This document shows, piece by piece, positions 15,546 to 25,096 of a stretch of DNA of 34,622 bases. How positions within the stretch are numbered: position 1 is the first letter of the stretch; each line of letters begins with the position of its first letter. Under the pieces are notes generated by a model. It saw only the letters and a program-made list of their open reading frames with translations, did no database searches and had not been told where the DNA came from. The position numbers and the translations under genes are program-made. The stretch is from assembly GCA_015068055.1 (NCBI GenBank), contig SVLG01000014.1:1-34622 (forward strand), in the 5' to 3' direction. The DNA is from Oscillospiraceae bacterium (GTDB lineage Bacteria; Bacillota_A; Clostridia; Oscillospirales; Oscillospiraceae).

Positions 15546-16781
15546 ATGATAAAGCTGCTGATAATTGCGGACGACATTACCGGCACACTGGACACCGGTG
15601 TAAAATTTTCTGCCGCCGGGGTCAGCACCAAAATCGTTGTCGACATAGACTACGTGTTCACCCAGGCGGAGGAGTCAACCGTTCTTGTATTATGCGTACC
15701 TACACGGCATCTTCCGCCGGAGAAAGCCTACCAGATGGTGAGAGAAGTTGTCCGGCGCGCGGTTTCCGCGGGGATTCGGTACATCTTCAAAAAAACAGAT
15801 TCGGCCCTGCGGGGAAATGTGGGTGCGGAATTGAGCGCGGTTGTGGATGCCAGCGGGGAAAGCGAGCTTTGTTTTATTCCCGCACTTCCCGCCATGAACC
15901 GCGTTACCCGCGAGGGAGTCCATTACATTGATGGCATTCCGGTACATCAAAGCGTGTTCGGGGAAGACCCCTTTGAACCGGTAAAAGAAAGCTATATTCC
16001 GGCGCTTTTGCAGGAGCAGTGTCGTTTCCGGGTTGATGTGGCAAGCGGTTGCTTACCGCCTTTACCGGCCCCGGCGGAAAAGAGAATACTGGTTTTCGAT
16101 TGCTCTGAGCAGGAGGAAATGACCGAGCTGGTGAAGGCGCTCTGGAAAGAGAAACGGTTTCGTCTTTTTGCGGGCTGCGCCGGTTTGGCGGAGAGTCTGG
16201 CCTCCTATCTCAGCAGCGGAGAACAAACAAGCTTTTCCCCGGAACGATTGATCGTGCTGTGTGGAAGCGTTAACCCGATATCCCGCCGACAAATCGACTA
16301 TGCCGGCAAAAACGGTTTTTACCGCGTCCATGTACCAAGCGGGGTTCTGCTGGAAGATGACGGGCTCTCCGGCCGGGAAAGCCGTCGCTTTCTGGAGGAG
16401 CTCTGGGACCTGTATGAGGAAGGAAAAAGCATCATACTGGACACCCAGCGGGCAGAGGACGGAAAAATGCAGGAGCAGCCGGAGAACATGACGGCGGAGG
16501 AAATGCGCCAGCGGATCGCGGCGCGGATGGGAAGCGTTCTGAAAGCGCTGATTGACCGGGGGGCCGCCTCCCGCCTTATGATCATTGGCGGGGATACGCT
16601 GTTGGCTGTGTTGGAGGACCTTGGTGTTCAGGAGTTAACACCGCTGCAGGAACTGCAGTTTGGCGTCGTTCTAAACAGAATCAGCTATCGCGGCCGGACA
16701 TATGAGCTTATTTCCAAATCCGGTGGCTTTGGCACCGAGGACTTGCTGGTGACGCTTTTGGATGCAGCGAAGGGACCGTGA
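15546..16781 (+). CDS. DUF1537 four-carbon acid sugar kinase family protein
   Basis: Protein of 411 residues, the normal length. Family members (DtnK, LtnK, OtnK) phosphorylate four-carbon sugar acids such as threonate or 3-oxo-tetronates with ATP. The N-terminal domain has the hallmark IADDITGTLDTGVKF; the C-terminal domain has VLCGSVNPISRRQ and the IIGGDTLLAVLEDLG segment for nucleotide binding. It is the first gene of the catabolic operon, with an AGGGGTGA ribosome site, 24 nt before the Fe-alcohol dehydrogenase gene. The PdxA2-like gene nearby is the usual partner. The substrate is not decided by sequence alone. Confidence 0.9.
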   Translation: MIKLLIIADDITGTLDTGVKFSAAGVSTKIVVDIDYVFTQAEESTVLVLCVPTRHLPPEKAYQMVREVVRRAVSAGIRYIFKKTDSALRGNVGAELSAVVDASGESELCFIPALPAMNRVTREGVHYIDGIPVHQSVFGEDPFEPVKESYIPALLQEQCRFRVDVASGCLPPLPAPAEKRILVFDCSEQEEMTELVKALWKEKRFRLFAGCAGLAESLASYLSSGEQTSFSPERLIVLCGSVNPISRRQIDYAGKNGFYRVHVPSGVLLEDDGLSGRESRRFLEELWDLYEEGKSIILDTQRAEDGKMQEQPENMTAEEMRQRIAARMGSVLKALIDRGAASRLMIIGGDTLLAVLEDLGVQELTPLQELQFGVVLNRISYRGRTYELISKSGGFGTEDLLVTLLDAAKGP

Positions 16782-16805
16782 ATATGTGATAAGGGAGGAA
16801 TAGAT

Positions 16806-17969
16806 GTGTCTTTGGAAACTTACAATATGGCCATGCCCCGGACCGTCTACAGTGGTAAAAACGCCCTGGATAATCTGAAAAACGCCGTAAAAGGCGCCCA
16901 CAAGGTGGCAATCTTTACAGACAAGGGCATTCTCAGCACCGGCTTGGTGGACCTTCCACTGGCCAGACTCCGGGAGATTGACATGGAAACCGTAATCATC
17001 TCCGATCTGCCCCCGGAGCCCAGTTATATGCAGGTGCAGAAATTGGTTGATGAGTTTCGCTCCAGCGGCTGCGACTTCATCGTGGCGGTAGGCGGCGGCA
17101 GCGCCATGGATACGGCCAAGCTTGCCAGCCTTCTTGCCACCGAGGCCTACACCGTCAAAGACTTGCTGGAGGACCCGCTTCTGGCAGAGAAGACCGTGCG
17201 GACCTGTCTCATTCCCACCACGGCCGGCACCGGCTCCGAGGCAACGCCCAATGCCATCGTGGCGGTTCCCGAAAAGGAACTGAAAGTTGGCATCGTCAAC
17301 CCCGGTATGATCCCCGACTTTGTTATTCTGGATGCCGAGATGATTCGGAAACTCCCCCGCAAGATCGCGGCAGCTACGGGTGTGGATGCCATGGCCCATG
17401 CCATCGAGTGTTTCACCAGCAGAAAGGCAAATCCCTTCAGCGACTTTTTCGCCCTGGAGGCCTTTGACATCATTCTTAATAATATCGAGACAGCCTGTGA
17501 TGACCCGGAGGCCCTGGAAGCGAAAAATCGGATGCAGATCGCCGCATTTTACGCCGGCGTTGCCATTACCTGCTCCGGTACCACCGCTGTCCACGCACTC
17601 AGCTATCCGCTGGGCGGCAAATACCATGTGGCCCACGGTGTGTCCAATGCCATGCTGCTGGGGCCCGTTATGAAGTTTAACGAGCCGGCCATACGCTCCC
17701 GCCTGGCTCTCGCCTATGACCGCGTGGCACACGGAGCAAAGAATTGCGTGACGGAGGAAGAAAAGAGTGCCTGGGTGGTGGAGCGCATGTGCGAAATCAT
17801 CCGGCATCTGGACATTCCTGAAAGCCTTGCGGAGTTTAATGTTCCGCCGGAGGATCTGGACGGGCTGGTGGAGGCGGGCATGCAGGTTACCCGGCTTCTG
17901 GTGAACAATATGCGCGAAGTAACTCCTGCCGACGCCCGGGAAATCTATTTGCAGCTCATGCCTCATTGA
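16806..17969 (+). CDS. Iron-containing alcohol dehydrogenase (group III)
   Basis: Protein of 387 residues, full length. It has the NAD(P)-binding GGGSAMDTAK motif and the metal-binding region: Asp and His in GVDAMAHAIEC, then His in VHALSYPLGG and His in VAHGVSNAML. Such enzymes oxidise alcohols or reduce aldehydes and ketones. The start is the GTG at 16806, with GGGAGG 7 nt upstream; an ATG two bases earlier is in another frame. In this operon it could oxidise a hydroxyl of the sugar acid or reduce a triose-level product to regenerate NAD. The exact substrate is unknown. Confidence 0.93.
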   Translation: MSLETYNMAMPRTVYSGKNALDNLKNAVKGAHKVAIFTDKGILSTGLVDLPLARLREIDMETVIISDLPPEPSYMQVQKLVDEFRSSGCDFIVAVGGGSAMDTAKLASLLATEAYTVKDLLEDPLLAEKTVRTCLIPTTAGTGSEATPNAIVAVPEKELKVGIVNPGMIPDFVILDAEMIRKLPRKIAAATGVDAMAHAIECFTSRKANPFSDFFALEAFDIILNNIETACDDPEALEAKNRMQIAAFYAGVAITCSGTTAVHALSYPLGGKYHVAHGVSNAMLLGPVMKFNEPAIRSRLALAYDRVAHGAKNCVTEEEKSAWVVERMCEIIRHLDIPESLAEFNVPPEDLDGLVEAGMQVTRLLVNNMREVTPADAREIYLQLMPH

Positions 17970-17991
17970 GTGGCAAAGCGAGGAAACGGGC

Positions 17992-19086
17992 ATGAAAAAA
18001 AGACCAATTCTGGGGATTACCATGGGCGACCCCTTTGGAAACGGCCCTGAAATCAGCGTTAAGGCGCTGGCTGACCGCTCGGTTTATGAGCGCTGTCGTC
18101 CTCTCATCATCGGCGACGTCAGTTCCATGGAGTATGCGGCCAGAGTCGCCAAAAAGGTTTCCGATATCGACGTTGCTGTCCGGCCCGTCAAGGCCGTGGG
18201 CGAGGCTCGGTTTATTCCAGGCGTTATTGACGTTTTGGATATGGGCATCGTGAAGGCAGAGGACATACCCGGTGATCCCGAAAATCCGGCTCCGTTCAGG
18301 CTGGGGGCCACTGCGCTGGGTGGCAAGGCTGCATTCCGTTACGTTGTAAAGGCGATTGAACTGGCCCTGGCCGGTGAGGTGGATGCCACCGTTACCAATG
18401 CGCTCAGCAAGGAAGCCATCAATCTGGCCGGGCATCATTATTCCGGGCACACGGAGATTTACGCCGAGTATACCGGGACCGACCGATATACCATGATGCT
18501 GGCCCATGAAGAGCTGCGTGTGGTGCATGTTACAACCCATGTTTCTCTGCGAGAGGCCTGTGAGAGGGTGAAGAAGGAGCGGGTGCTGGAGGTTATCCGC
18601 ATCGCAAACGAGGGCTGCAAGGCCATCGGGATCCCAGCCCCCCGCATCGCAGTGGCCGGGCTGAACCCCCACTGCGGAGAAAGCGGCATGTTCGGCCGGG
18701 AAGAAATCGAGGAGATCCAGCCGGCCATTGACGCAGCGCTGGCCGAGGGCATTGTCATTCCGGAGAAGAAGCCGACACCTCCCGATACGGTTTTCTCGAA
18801 AGCGCTGGGCGGCTGGTACGATATTGTGGTGTGTATGTACCATGATCAGGGACATATTCCGCTGAAAGTCAAAGGTTTTGTTTATAACAAAACGGAGGGC
18901 CACTGGGATGCGGTAGCCGGTGTCAATGTAACGCTGGGGCTGCCCATCATACGCGCATCCGTTGACCATGGCACCGGCTTCGGTCATGCCGGTGACGGCG
19001 GAGCCAATGCGCTGAGTCTGGTGAATGCCATGGATTACGGCATACGTCTGGCGGTCAACAGCGGAGCGGGGAGTGGGGGACGATGA
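17992..19086 (+). CDS. PdxA2-like 4-phosphothreonate/4-hydroxythreonine-4-phosphate dehydrogenase family protein
   Basis: Protein of 364 residues. PdxA enzymes oxidatively decarboxylate 4-phosphohydroxythreonine; PdxA2 paralogs act on 4-phospho-D-threonate or erythronate and yield DHAP + CO2. It has GDPFGNGPEIS near the N-terminus, the metal ligands in HHYSGHTEIYAE, MYHDQGHIPLK and SVDHGTGFG, all intact. Because it sits with a DUF1537 kinase rather than with vitamin B6 genes, the catabolic PdxA2 role is favoured. Its stop overlaps the start of the transketolase N-half by 4 nt (ATGA), which links the two products. Confidence 0.92.
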   Translation: MKKRPILGITMGDPFGNGPEISVKALADRSVYERCRPLIIGDVSSMEYAARVAKKVSDIDVAVRPVKAVGEARFIPGVIDVLDMGIVKAEDIPGDPENPAPFRLGATALGGKAAFRYVVKAIELALAGEVDATVTNALSKEAINLAGHHYSGHTEIYAEYTGTDRYTMMLAHEELRVVHVTTHVSLREACERVKKERVLEVIRIANEGCKAIGIPAPRIAVAGLNPHCGESGMFGREEIEEIQPAIDAALAEGIVIPEKKPTPPDTVFSKALGGWYDIVVCMYHDQGHIPLKVKGFVYNKTEGHWDAVAGVNVTLGLPIIRASVDHGTGFGHAGDGGANALSLVNAMDYGIRLAVNSGAGSGGR

Positions 19087-19892
19087 TTGCTGAACTGAAA
19101 GAAAAGGCGCGGGAAATACGGAGAGACATTATAAACATGTGCTATCAGGCGCAGGGGGCGGCCCACCCCGGCGGTGCGCTGTCTGCAGCCGATGTTGTTG
19201 CCGCCCTTTACTTCAAAGCCATGTCGCTTTCGGATGACCCCCACTGGCCCGACCGTGACAGGCTGGTGCTTTCCAAAGGACATACGGCGCCTGTGCTGTA
19301 TGCCGCCCTCTGCCAACGCGGATACTTTCCGACCGCGTGGTATCCGGGACTGCGAGGACTCGGGTCCAGACTGCAGGGCCACCCGGATATGCAGAAGACG
19401 CCCGGTGTGGATATGACCTCCGGATCACTGGGCAACGGACTGGCTGTGGGCGCGGGCATGGCGCTGGGACTGAAAATGGACGAAAGGCCCTCGTTTGTAT
19501 ATGTAATTCTCGGCGACGGAGAGGTTCAGGAAGGACTTGTCTGGGAAGCGGCTTTCTACAGCGGAAACGCCGGTCTGGACAATCTGGTTGCCATTGTTGA
19601 CATCAATGGGCTGCAAAGCTGCGGCAAAACTACCGTCATCTCGGATCCGGAGCCGCTGGATGAGAAGTTCCGGGCTTTCGGCTGGGAGAGCAGACGCATC
19701 GATGGCAACCGTATGGAAGAAGTGGTTTCGGCCCTTGAATGGGCGAAGAAAAAAGAAGGGAAGCCCAAGGCCATCCTGGCCCATACGGTGAAGGGAAAAG
19801 GAATTTCGTTTATGGAAGGGAATAACTCATGGCATCAACGGAAGCTGAGCGAGGCGGAGTATCGCGCCGCACTTGCCGAACTTCTTTGCTGA
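19083..19892 (+). CDS. Transketolase, N-terminal (TPP pyrophosphate-binding) subunit
   Basis: Protein of 269 residues, the size of split-transketolase N-halves. The TPP motif GDGEVQEGLVWEAAF with the following IVDINGLQ (GDG...N) is intact, as are the N-terminal GAAHPGG and LSKGHTAP segments. It transfers two-carbon ketol units when combined with a C-terminal subunit. The matching C-half is encoded about 6 kb downstream in the same operon (26054-27007) with the importer genes in between. The enzyme probably serves this pathway rather than the general pentose phosphate pathway; AptAB of apiose catabolism is one known example of such a dedicated pair. Confidence 0.93.
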   Translation: MIAELKEKAREIRRDIINMCYQAQGAAHPGGALSAADVVAALYFKAMSLSDDPHWPDRDRLVLSKGHTAPVLYAALCQRGYFPTAWYPGLRGLGSRLQGHPDMQKTPGVDMTSGSLGNGLAVGAGMALGLKMDERPSFVYVILGDGEVQEGLVWEAAFYSGNAGLDNLVAIVDINGLQSCGKTTVISDPEPLDEKFRAFGWESRRIDGNRMEEVVSALEWAKKKEGKPKAILAHTVKGKGISFMEGNNSWHQRKLSEAEYRAALAELLC

Positions 19893-19938
19893 CATGATTT
19901 ATTAAGAAAAACAAAAAACTAAAATGGAGGGAAAAAAC

Positions 19939-21045
19939 ATGAATTTCAAGAAAATGATTTCCATGCTGCTGGCTTTGTTAATGGTATTCAGCCTGCTTGC
20001 CTGCGGTGGCAGCGAGAAGGCAGAAGAACCCGCCCCGGAAAAGGCGGAGGCCGCTGCCCCCAGTGAAGAGGCCGCGAAACCGGAAGCCGAAGCGGCAGAC
20101 GCCGAAGGAAGCAAGGGCACCATCGCCATGCTTCTCCAGACCCTCAGCTTCAAGCGTTATCCCGATGGCGACGTTCCCTACTTTGAGGCACGTGTAAAAG
20201 AGCTTGGCTACACCTCCGTGGTGCATGCTGCCAGCGACAACAGCGAGACGCAGATCCAGCAGGCGGAAAGCGTTATCAACCAGGGGGTTGACTGCATTGT
20301 GCTCCAGCCCTGCAGCGATGCTGCCGCCCTGACCATCGTTCAGATGGCCCATGATGCCGGCATTCCCGTGGTGGGCTATAATGACCCCGTTGACAATGTC
20401 GAGCTGGACGCCTTTGTGGGCCGCGACAATGTGGGCATGTGGAAGGAAGCGGCCGAACTCTTCGTTTCTGTCTATCCTTCCGGCAACTACATCCTCTGCA
20501 ACGGTGACGAAAAGTACATGGCGGCCCGCGGCTTCCAGGAAGGCTACAGCCAGGTCGTCTATGCCTGCGAAGACATCAACGTGGTTTCCGATCAGTGGCA
20601 CACCGGCTGGAGTGCTGAAGGCGCCATGCGTCAGGTGGAGGCTGCTCTGGTTGCAAACAACAATGACATCGCTGCCGTTGTCTGTGCCAACGACCCCATG
20701 GCTGCCGGCGTTATGCAGGCGCTGGAAGCCGTTGACCTGCTGGGCACCGTCGGTCTTGTGGGCTGCGACCTTGAGCTGAACTGCGCGCAGGCCATCGTGG
20801 AGGGCAATATGTTTGCCACCTGCTTTACCGAGTACGGTCTGATGGGCGAAGATGCCGCGACTCTGGCGGTCTGCCTCATCGAGGGCACCGACTTCCCCGA
20901 GAATACGATTGTTTATGACAATGGTTATCAGGTTCCCTATATCCCCACCAAGCATGTTATCGTGACCGCCGAGAACATGGAGCAGTTCATCGAGGATCAT
21001 CCCTGGTGGTTCAGCAGAGAAGAAGTTTACGCCAACGTTTCCTGA
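19939..21045 (+). CDS. Sugar ABC transporter substrate-binding lipoprotein (type 1 periplasmic-binding family)
   Basis: Protein of 368 residues. A signal peptide ends in the lipobox LLAC with Cys22 as the lipidated residue, followed by an acidic Ala/Glu/Pro linker of about 45 residues. The mature part has the two-lobed RbsB/ChvE-type fold: repeated sugar-contact segments such as NQGVDCIVLQP, YNDPVDNVELDAFVGRDN and CANDPMAAGVMQAL. It would bind a sugar or sugar acid outside the cell and deliver it to the permease at 23922-25094. The start at 19939 has GGAGGG just upstream; an ATG at 19924 overlaps that site. A strong hairpin after the stop may stabilise this part of the mRNA. Confidence 0.93.
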   Translation: MNFKKMISMLLALLMVFSLLACGGSEKAEEPAPEKAEAAAPSEEAAKPEAEAADAEGSKGTIAMLLQTLSFKRYPDGDVPYFEARVKELGYTSVVHAASDNSETQIQQAESVINQGVDCIVLQPCSDAAALTIVQMAHDAGIPVVGYNDPVDNVELDAFVGRDNVGMWKEAAELFVSVYPSGNYILCNGDEKYMAARGFQEGYSQVVYACEDINVVSDQWHTGWSAEGAMRQVEAALVANNNDIAAVVCANDPMAAGVMQALEAVDLLGTVGLVGCDLELNCAQAIVEGNMFATCFTEYGLMGEDAATLAVCLIEGTDFPENTIVYDNGYQVPYIPTKHVIVTAENMEQFIEDHPWWFSREEVYANVS

Positions 21046-21061
21046 GCGTCCCCTGATTATG

Positions 21062-21101
21062 TCCGGCTTGGGTGTTCTCCCCGGGGAACACCCAGGCCGG
21101 A
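21062..21101 (+). other. Intercistronic stem-loop after the binding-protein gene
   Basis: An approximately 15-bp GC-rich stem (21062-21076 with 21086-21101, one mismatch) lies in the 84-nt gap between the binding protein and the Gfo/Idh gene. No T-run follows, so it is more likely an mRNA-stabilising or attenuating element than a full terminator. Such structures are common after binding-protein genes, whose product is needed in excess. Confidence 0.65.
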
Positions 21102-21129
21102 GCAATGGCAACAAAAGGGAGGTATAAGT

Positions 21130-22245
21130 ATGGATAAAGTAAAATGGGGCATTTTAGGTGTCAGTACGATTGCTAAAAACCTGATGATCCCGGCCATGAT
21201 GCGGGCAAAAAATGCTGAGTTTTACGGCATTGCCTCCCGGGGCGGCTCCAAGCTGGCGGCATTCGAGGGAAAATGCGAAAAGCTTTTCGATAACTATGAT
21301 GCCCTGCTTGCGGATCCGGATATTCAGGCGGTGTACATTCCGCTTCCCAACCATCTGCACTGTGAGTGGGCGGTGAAGGCAGCACAGCACGGCAAACACA
21401 TTCTCTGCGAAAAACCTCTTGCCATGACTTACGCGGAATGTCGGCAGATGGCGGATGCTGCGTCTGCCAACGGCGTATATATTATGGAAGGATTCATGAA
21501 CCGCCACAGCAGCAAAACAAAGAAAATCTGTGAAATCGTAAAAAGCGGCATTCTTGGCCCCATCCGTTACATTCATGCCATCAACGGCTTTGACATCAAT
21601 GATCCGCAAAACGTGCGTCTGCGTGCCAAAACCGGCGGCGGTGCGCTGTTTGACATGGGGTGTTACTGCGTGAATTTCATCGATATGATCATGCATCTGA
21701 CGGGAGCGGAGCTCATCGATGCCGGCGCGCATTTTGTTAACCGAACCGACATGGACGGAAGCGAAGTGGATATTCGCTGCAGCGCGAACCTGTTCTACAG
21801 CAACGGCGCCGTCTGCAGTCTGGCTACATGGTTTGACGGCCAGCCGACCGCCACCGCTTCCATTGTGGGCCGCTACGGCACGCTGAATATTCCCTTCCCC
21901 TTTACCGATGACCGCATTCCCATGACTCTCAGCTATTATGACTTTGCAGCCGATCCGGCCTGTCAGGACAGAGAAATTATGGTCATAGATCCGGCCTATA
22001 TTCGCTGTGAGGAGATCGAAATTCCCGACAGCGACCGATACTGTTATGAAATTGAGGAACTGTCCAGAGCGGTCCTTACAGGGACAAAACCGACCTTCAC
22101 CATAGAAGAAAGCCTCAGGAATATGAAGACGATCGAAGACATGTATTCTTCTCCGCACAAAATCAACGAAAACAGCACGGGCGTTTCTCCCAAAACGGAA
22201 AATCCCCGTAAAATCTATTCCTTTGGAACGGCTCCCTGTCCATGA
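21130..22245 (+). CDS. Gfo/Idh/MocA family oxidoreductase
   Basis: Protein of 371 residues. The N-terminal Rossmann fold starts with GILGVSTIAKN, followed by VYIPLPNHLHCEWAVKAA and the catalytic EKPLAMTYAE motif with its Lys. The C-terminal domain has GGGALFDMGCYCVNF, typical of the family. Such enzymes oxidise or reduce sugars and cyclitols with NAD(P); several, for example glucose-fructose oxidoreductase and D-xylose or D-apiose dehydrogenases, produce lactones from aldoses. Placed between the binding protein and the transporter ATPase, it probably takes the imported compound as substrate. A GGGAGG site supports the start. Confidence 0.92.
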   Translation: MDKVKWGILGVSTIAKNLMIPAMMRAKNAEFYGIASRGGSKLAAFEGKCEKLFDNYDALLADPDIQAVYIPLPNHLHCEWAVKAAQHGKHILCEKPLAMTYAECRQMADAASANGVYIMEGFMNRHSSKTKKICEIVKSGILGPIRYIHAINGFDINDPQNVRLRAKTGGGALFDMGCYCVNFIDMIMHLTGAELIDAGAHFVNRTDMDGSEVDIRCSANLFYSNGAVCSLATWFDGQPTATASIVGRYGTLNIPFPFTDDRIPMTLSYYDFAADPACQDREIMVIDPAYIRCEEIEIPDSDRYCYEIEELSRAVLTGTKPTFTIEESLRNMKTIEDMYSSPHKINENSTGVSPKTENPRKIYSFGTAPCP

Positions 22246-22321
22246 GCATGGAAGAGGGCGTTTTTGAGAACATATCATGCTCCCCTGTTTTGCAAGGGAG
22301 TGCTATGAGAGGAGAGTTCTT

Positions 22322-23881
22322 TTGATAGAGGAAACCAAAAAGCCGATCCTTGTCATGGAGCATATCGAAAAGAGTTTTTCGGGAGTCCGCGTGCTGGAGG
22401 ATGTAAATTTGAAAGCATACAGTGGGGAAATTCTGGCGCTGCTCGGGCAAAACGGAGCAGGCAAATCCACACTGATGAAAATATTGTCTGGCATGCATGC
22501 CCATGGCAGCTACAGCGGCAACATCAAACTCAACGACAGAGAACTTTGCTTCCGCAGTCTTCTGGAAGCAGAAACCAACGGAGTCATCATGATTCCGCAG
22601 GAAATCGAGGTCTGTGGAAATCTCAGCGTTGCAGAGACCCTTTATATCAACGAGCTGGTACAGGGTGGTCTGATAAACTGGAACGAGATTTATACCCGGG
22701 CGAGAACAGACCTCCGAAATTTCGGGATCACCGACATTGAGCCGGATTGTCCCATGCATGTCCTCAGCAAGTCCCAGCATCAATTGATCCTGATAGCCAA
22801 AGCCTTTTCTCAGGCTAACAAGGATTCGGAGGCCAAGGTGCTCATTCTCGACGAGCCTACGGCATCTCTTTCCGACCACGAATCCCAGATCCTGTTCAAG
22901 CATCTGGAGCGGGTAAAGGAAAGCGGCATGGCCTGCATTTATATTTCGCATCGGCTTAAAGAGGTATTTGATATTTCTGACCGTATGGCGATCATGCGCG
23001 ATGGCCGTATGATCGGGACCTATCGTATGGACGAACTCACCATTGACGACGCGATCTCACAGATTGCCGGCCAGAAAATCACCAACACGCGCAACGCAGC
23101 GGACATAGAGATCGGAAAGGAAATTCTCTCGGTTGAAAACCTCTCCGTCTACAGCGCGGACAGTGATAAACGGCAGATCGTCAAGGATGTATCTTTTTCC
23201 CTGCATGAGGGGGAGGTGCTGGGCGTGTTCGGCCTCTTGGGCTCCGGTAAAACGGAAGTGGCCATGACGCTGTACGGGGCCTGGAAGGGCGAGTCCATCG
23301 GCAGGATCCGTATTGATGATCAGGAGGTCCAGCTCCGCTGTGTCAAGGATGCCATCCGGCATAAGATAGGCTTTTTGCCGGAGGATCGGCGCGTGGCCCT
23401 GATGGAGGTACGGTCCATTGCGGAAAATATGGTTCTTGTCTTTCTGGAACGTCTCCGCAATCGGCTTGGTCTGCTGGACAAGGGGAAGGAGAAGAAAATA
23501 ACCGGCGATCTCCGTGCGCAGCTTGCGCTTAAGGCGGCCTCGTTGAACGACCTGCCTTCCTCCCTCTCCGGCGGCAACAAGCAGAAGATCCTGGTAGCAA
23601 AGCTCCTGGGGGCGGAGAGCCGCATTATCATTGTTGACGAGCCTACCGTGGGCGTGGACGTAAACACCCGCCAGGATATTTACAAAATCCTTGCGGAACT
23701 GGCCCGCCATCAGCGCTGTGCCGTGCTGGTATTCTCCAGCGACATTGAGGAGATCCTTCAAGTATCCAACCAGATCATGGTTATACGAAAGGGAGAAATC
23801 GTTGATTTCTTCAGTCAGCAGGCCATTGTTTCCGGCGAGGTAACGATTGAACGTGTGCTGAAGTCGGCGGTTGCCGGGTGA
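22322..23881 (+). CDS. Sugar ABC transporter ATP-binding protein, two ABC domains (RbsA/MglA/XylG type)
   Basis: Protein of about 519 residues with two fused nucleotide-binding domains, the size of RbsA-type ATPases. Domain 1 has Walker A GQNGAGKST, a signature in the RbsA style (LSKSQHQ) and LILDEPTASLS. Domain 2 has a Walker A GLLGSGKTE, a full LSGGNKQK signature and IIIVDEPTVGVD. The start is judged to be the TTG at 22322 because GAGAGGAGAG lies 6-9 nt upstream; the ATG at 22277 is in frame but has no ribosome site, and the next ATG is at 22355. It energises the permease encoded next. Confidence 0.93.
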   Translation: MIEETKKPILVMEHIEKSFSGVRVLEDVNLKAYSGEILALLGQNGAGKSTLMKILSGMHAHGSYSGNIKLNDRELCFRSLLEAETNGVIMIPQEIEVCGNLSVAETLYINELVQGGLINWNEIYTRARTDLRNFGITDIEPDCPMHVLSKSQHQLILIAKAFSQANKDSEAKVLILDEPTASLSDHESQILFKHLERVKESGMACIYISHRLKEVFDISDRMAIMRDGRMIGTYRMDELTIDDAISQIAGQKITNTRNAADIEIGKEILSVENLSVYSADSDKRQIVKDVSFSLHEGEVLGVFGLLGSGKTEVAMTLYGAWKGESIGRIRIDDQEVQLRCVKDAIRHKIGFLPEDRRVALMEVRSIAENMVLVFLERLRNRLGLLDKGKEKKITGDLRAQLALKAASLNDLPSSLSGGNKQKILVAKLLGAESRIIIVDEPTVGVDVNTRQDIYKILAELARHQRCAVLVFSSDIEEILQVSNQIMVIRKGEIVDFFSQQAIVSGEVTIERVLKSAVAG

Positions 23882-23921
23882 AGGAAGAAATCCAAAATAC
23901 TAAAAGAGGAGCGCTTTGCAA

Positions 23922-25094
23922 ATGGAGCAGAAAGCAAAGAAAAAGACATTCCAGTTAAGCAAAACGATGAGCCTTGTTTTGATCATTATCATGATTTGGG
24001 TGCTCTTTCAGGTTTTGTCCGGAGGAATTTTTCTGACATCCCGTAATTTGGCTACGCTGTGTCTGCAGACGTCGGTGCTGGGCTTTGTTGCCGTTGGTAT
24101 GAACATGGTAATTGTTCTGGGCGGCATCGACCTGTCGATCCCGTCTGTGGCCTGTCTCATCAGTGCGGTGGGCGCGGTGCTGAATATTAAATACGACATC
24201 CCTGCCATATGGGTGCTTCTGGTTATGCTGGGCATCTCCCTTGCCATTGGCGCCTTTCACGGGTTTGTTGTTTCCAAGTTTGTGATCCCGGCGTTTGTAG
24301 TTACGCTGGCTTCAAAGATGTATCTGAACGGCCTGTCGCTGATTACCACGGAAAGCAAGGAGTACGCACCGGTAGATCCGCTTATCCGAAATTTTGCCTC
24401 GATTTGGCTGGGGCGCGCACTGTCTATTGTGCTGATTGTCCTGGTCTTCCTCCTCTATGTGGTCATTACCATATCCAACAACCGGAAATCGCAGAAAAAC
24501 GGCTTTGATTACATGACACCCCGGCAGCTGCTTACCAATATTCTTCCGGTCCTTATTATTATGGTGGGTATCTGCTATGTGAGCTTTTATCGCGGCCTTC
24601 CTCTGATGGCCGTTGTGCTGGCGGTCTATGCCTTTGTTATTCACACGCTGCTTTCCAATACCGGCTTTGGGCGCAGTATCTATGCAACGGGCGCCAATGC
24701 CGAGGCGGCCCGCCTGTCCGGCATCAACACCAGAAAGATGGTGTTTATGGGCTTTTTCATCATGGGCTTTTCCTATTTCTTTGGTTCGTGGGCCAGCATG
24801 GCGCGTATTTCCGGCTATATTCCCGGTATGGCCGCCAGTCTGGATACGGACGCCATTGCCGCCTGCGTGCTGGGCGGTGCCAGCCTTATGGGCGGCATCG
24901 GGACCACCGCCGGGGCGCTGCTGGGTGCGTTCCTGCTTACCAGTATTGATAATGGCATGTCCATTCTTAACATCCACACCTTCTACCAGTATATTGCCAA
25001 GGGTCTTATTCTTTTGATTGCAATTATCCTGAACAGCCGTAAGAACAAAGGTGCGTTCCGTCGTTTCCTGAAAGAAAAAATTAGGAGGGTATAA
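23922..25094 (+). CDS. Sugar ABC transporter permease (RbsC/XylH/GguB type)
   Basis: Protein of 390 residues with about ten membrane helices. It has the family segments GGIDLSIPSVACL and GRSIYATGANAEAARLSGINT, plus AACVLGGASLMGGIGT near the end. At 390 residues, with an insert of basic, polar residues in the middle (about 185-205), it is longer than RbsC and closer to XylH and GguB. It probably works as a homodimer, since only one permease gene is present. The ATG at 23922 is preferred over a TTG two codons earlier. Confidence 0.92.
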   Translation: MEQKAKKKTFQLSKTMSLVLIIIMIWVLFQVLSGGIFLTSRNLATLCLQTSVLGFVAVGMNMVIVLGGIDLSIPSVACLISAVGAVLNIKYDIPAIWVLLVMLGISLAIGAFHGFVVSKFVIPAFVVTLASKMYLNGLSLITTESKEYAPVDPLIRNFASIWLGRALSIVLIVLVFLLYVVITISNNRKSQKNGFDYMTPRQLLTNILPVLIIMVGICYVSFYRGLPLMAVVLAVYAFVIHTLLSNTGFGRSIYATGANAEAARLSGINTRKMVFMGFFIMGFSYFFGSWASMARISGYIPGMAASLDTDAIAACVLGGASLMGGIGTTAGALLGAFLLTSIDNGMSILNIHTFYQYIAKGLILLIAIILNSRKNKGAFRRFLKEKIRRV

Positions 25095-25096
25095 AC

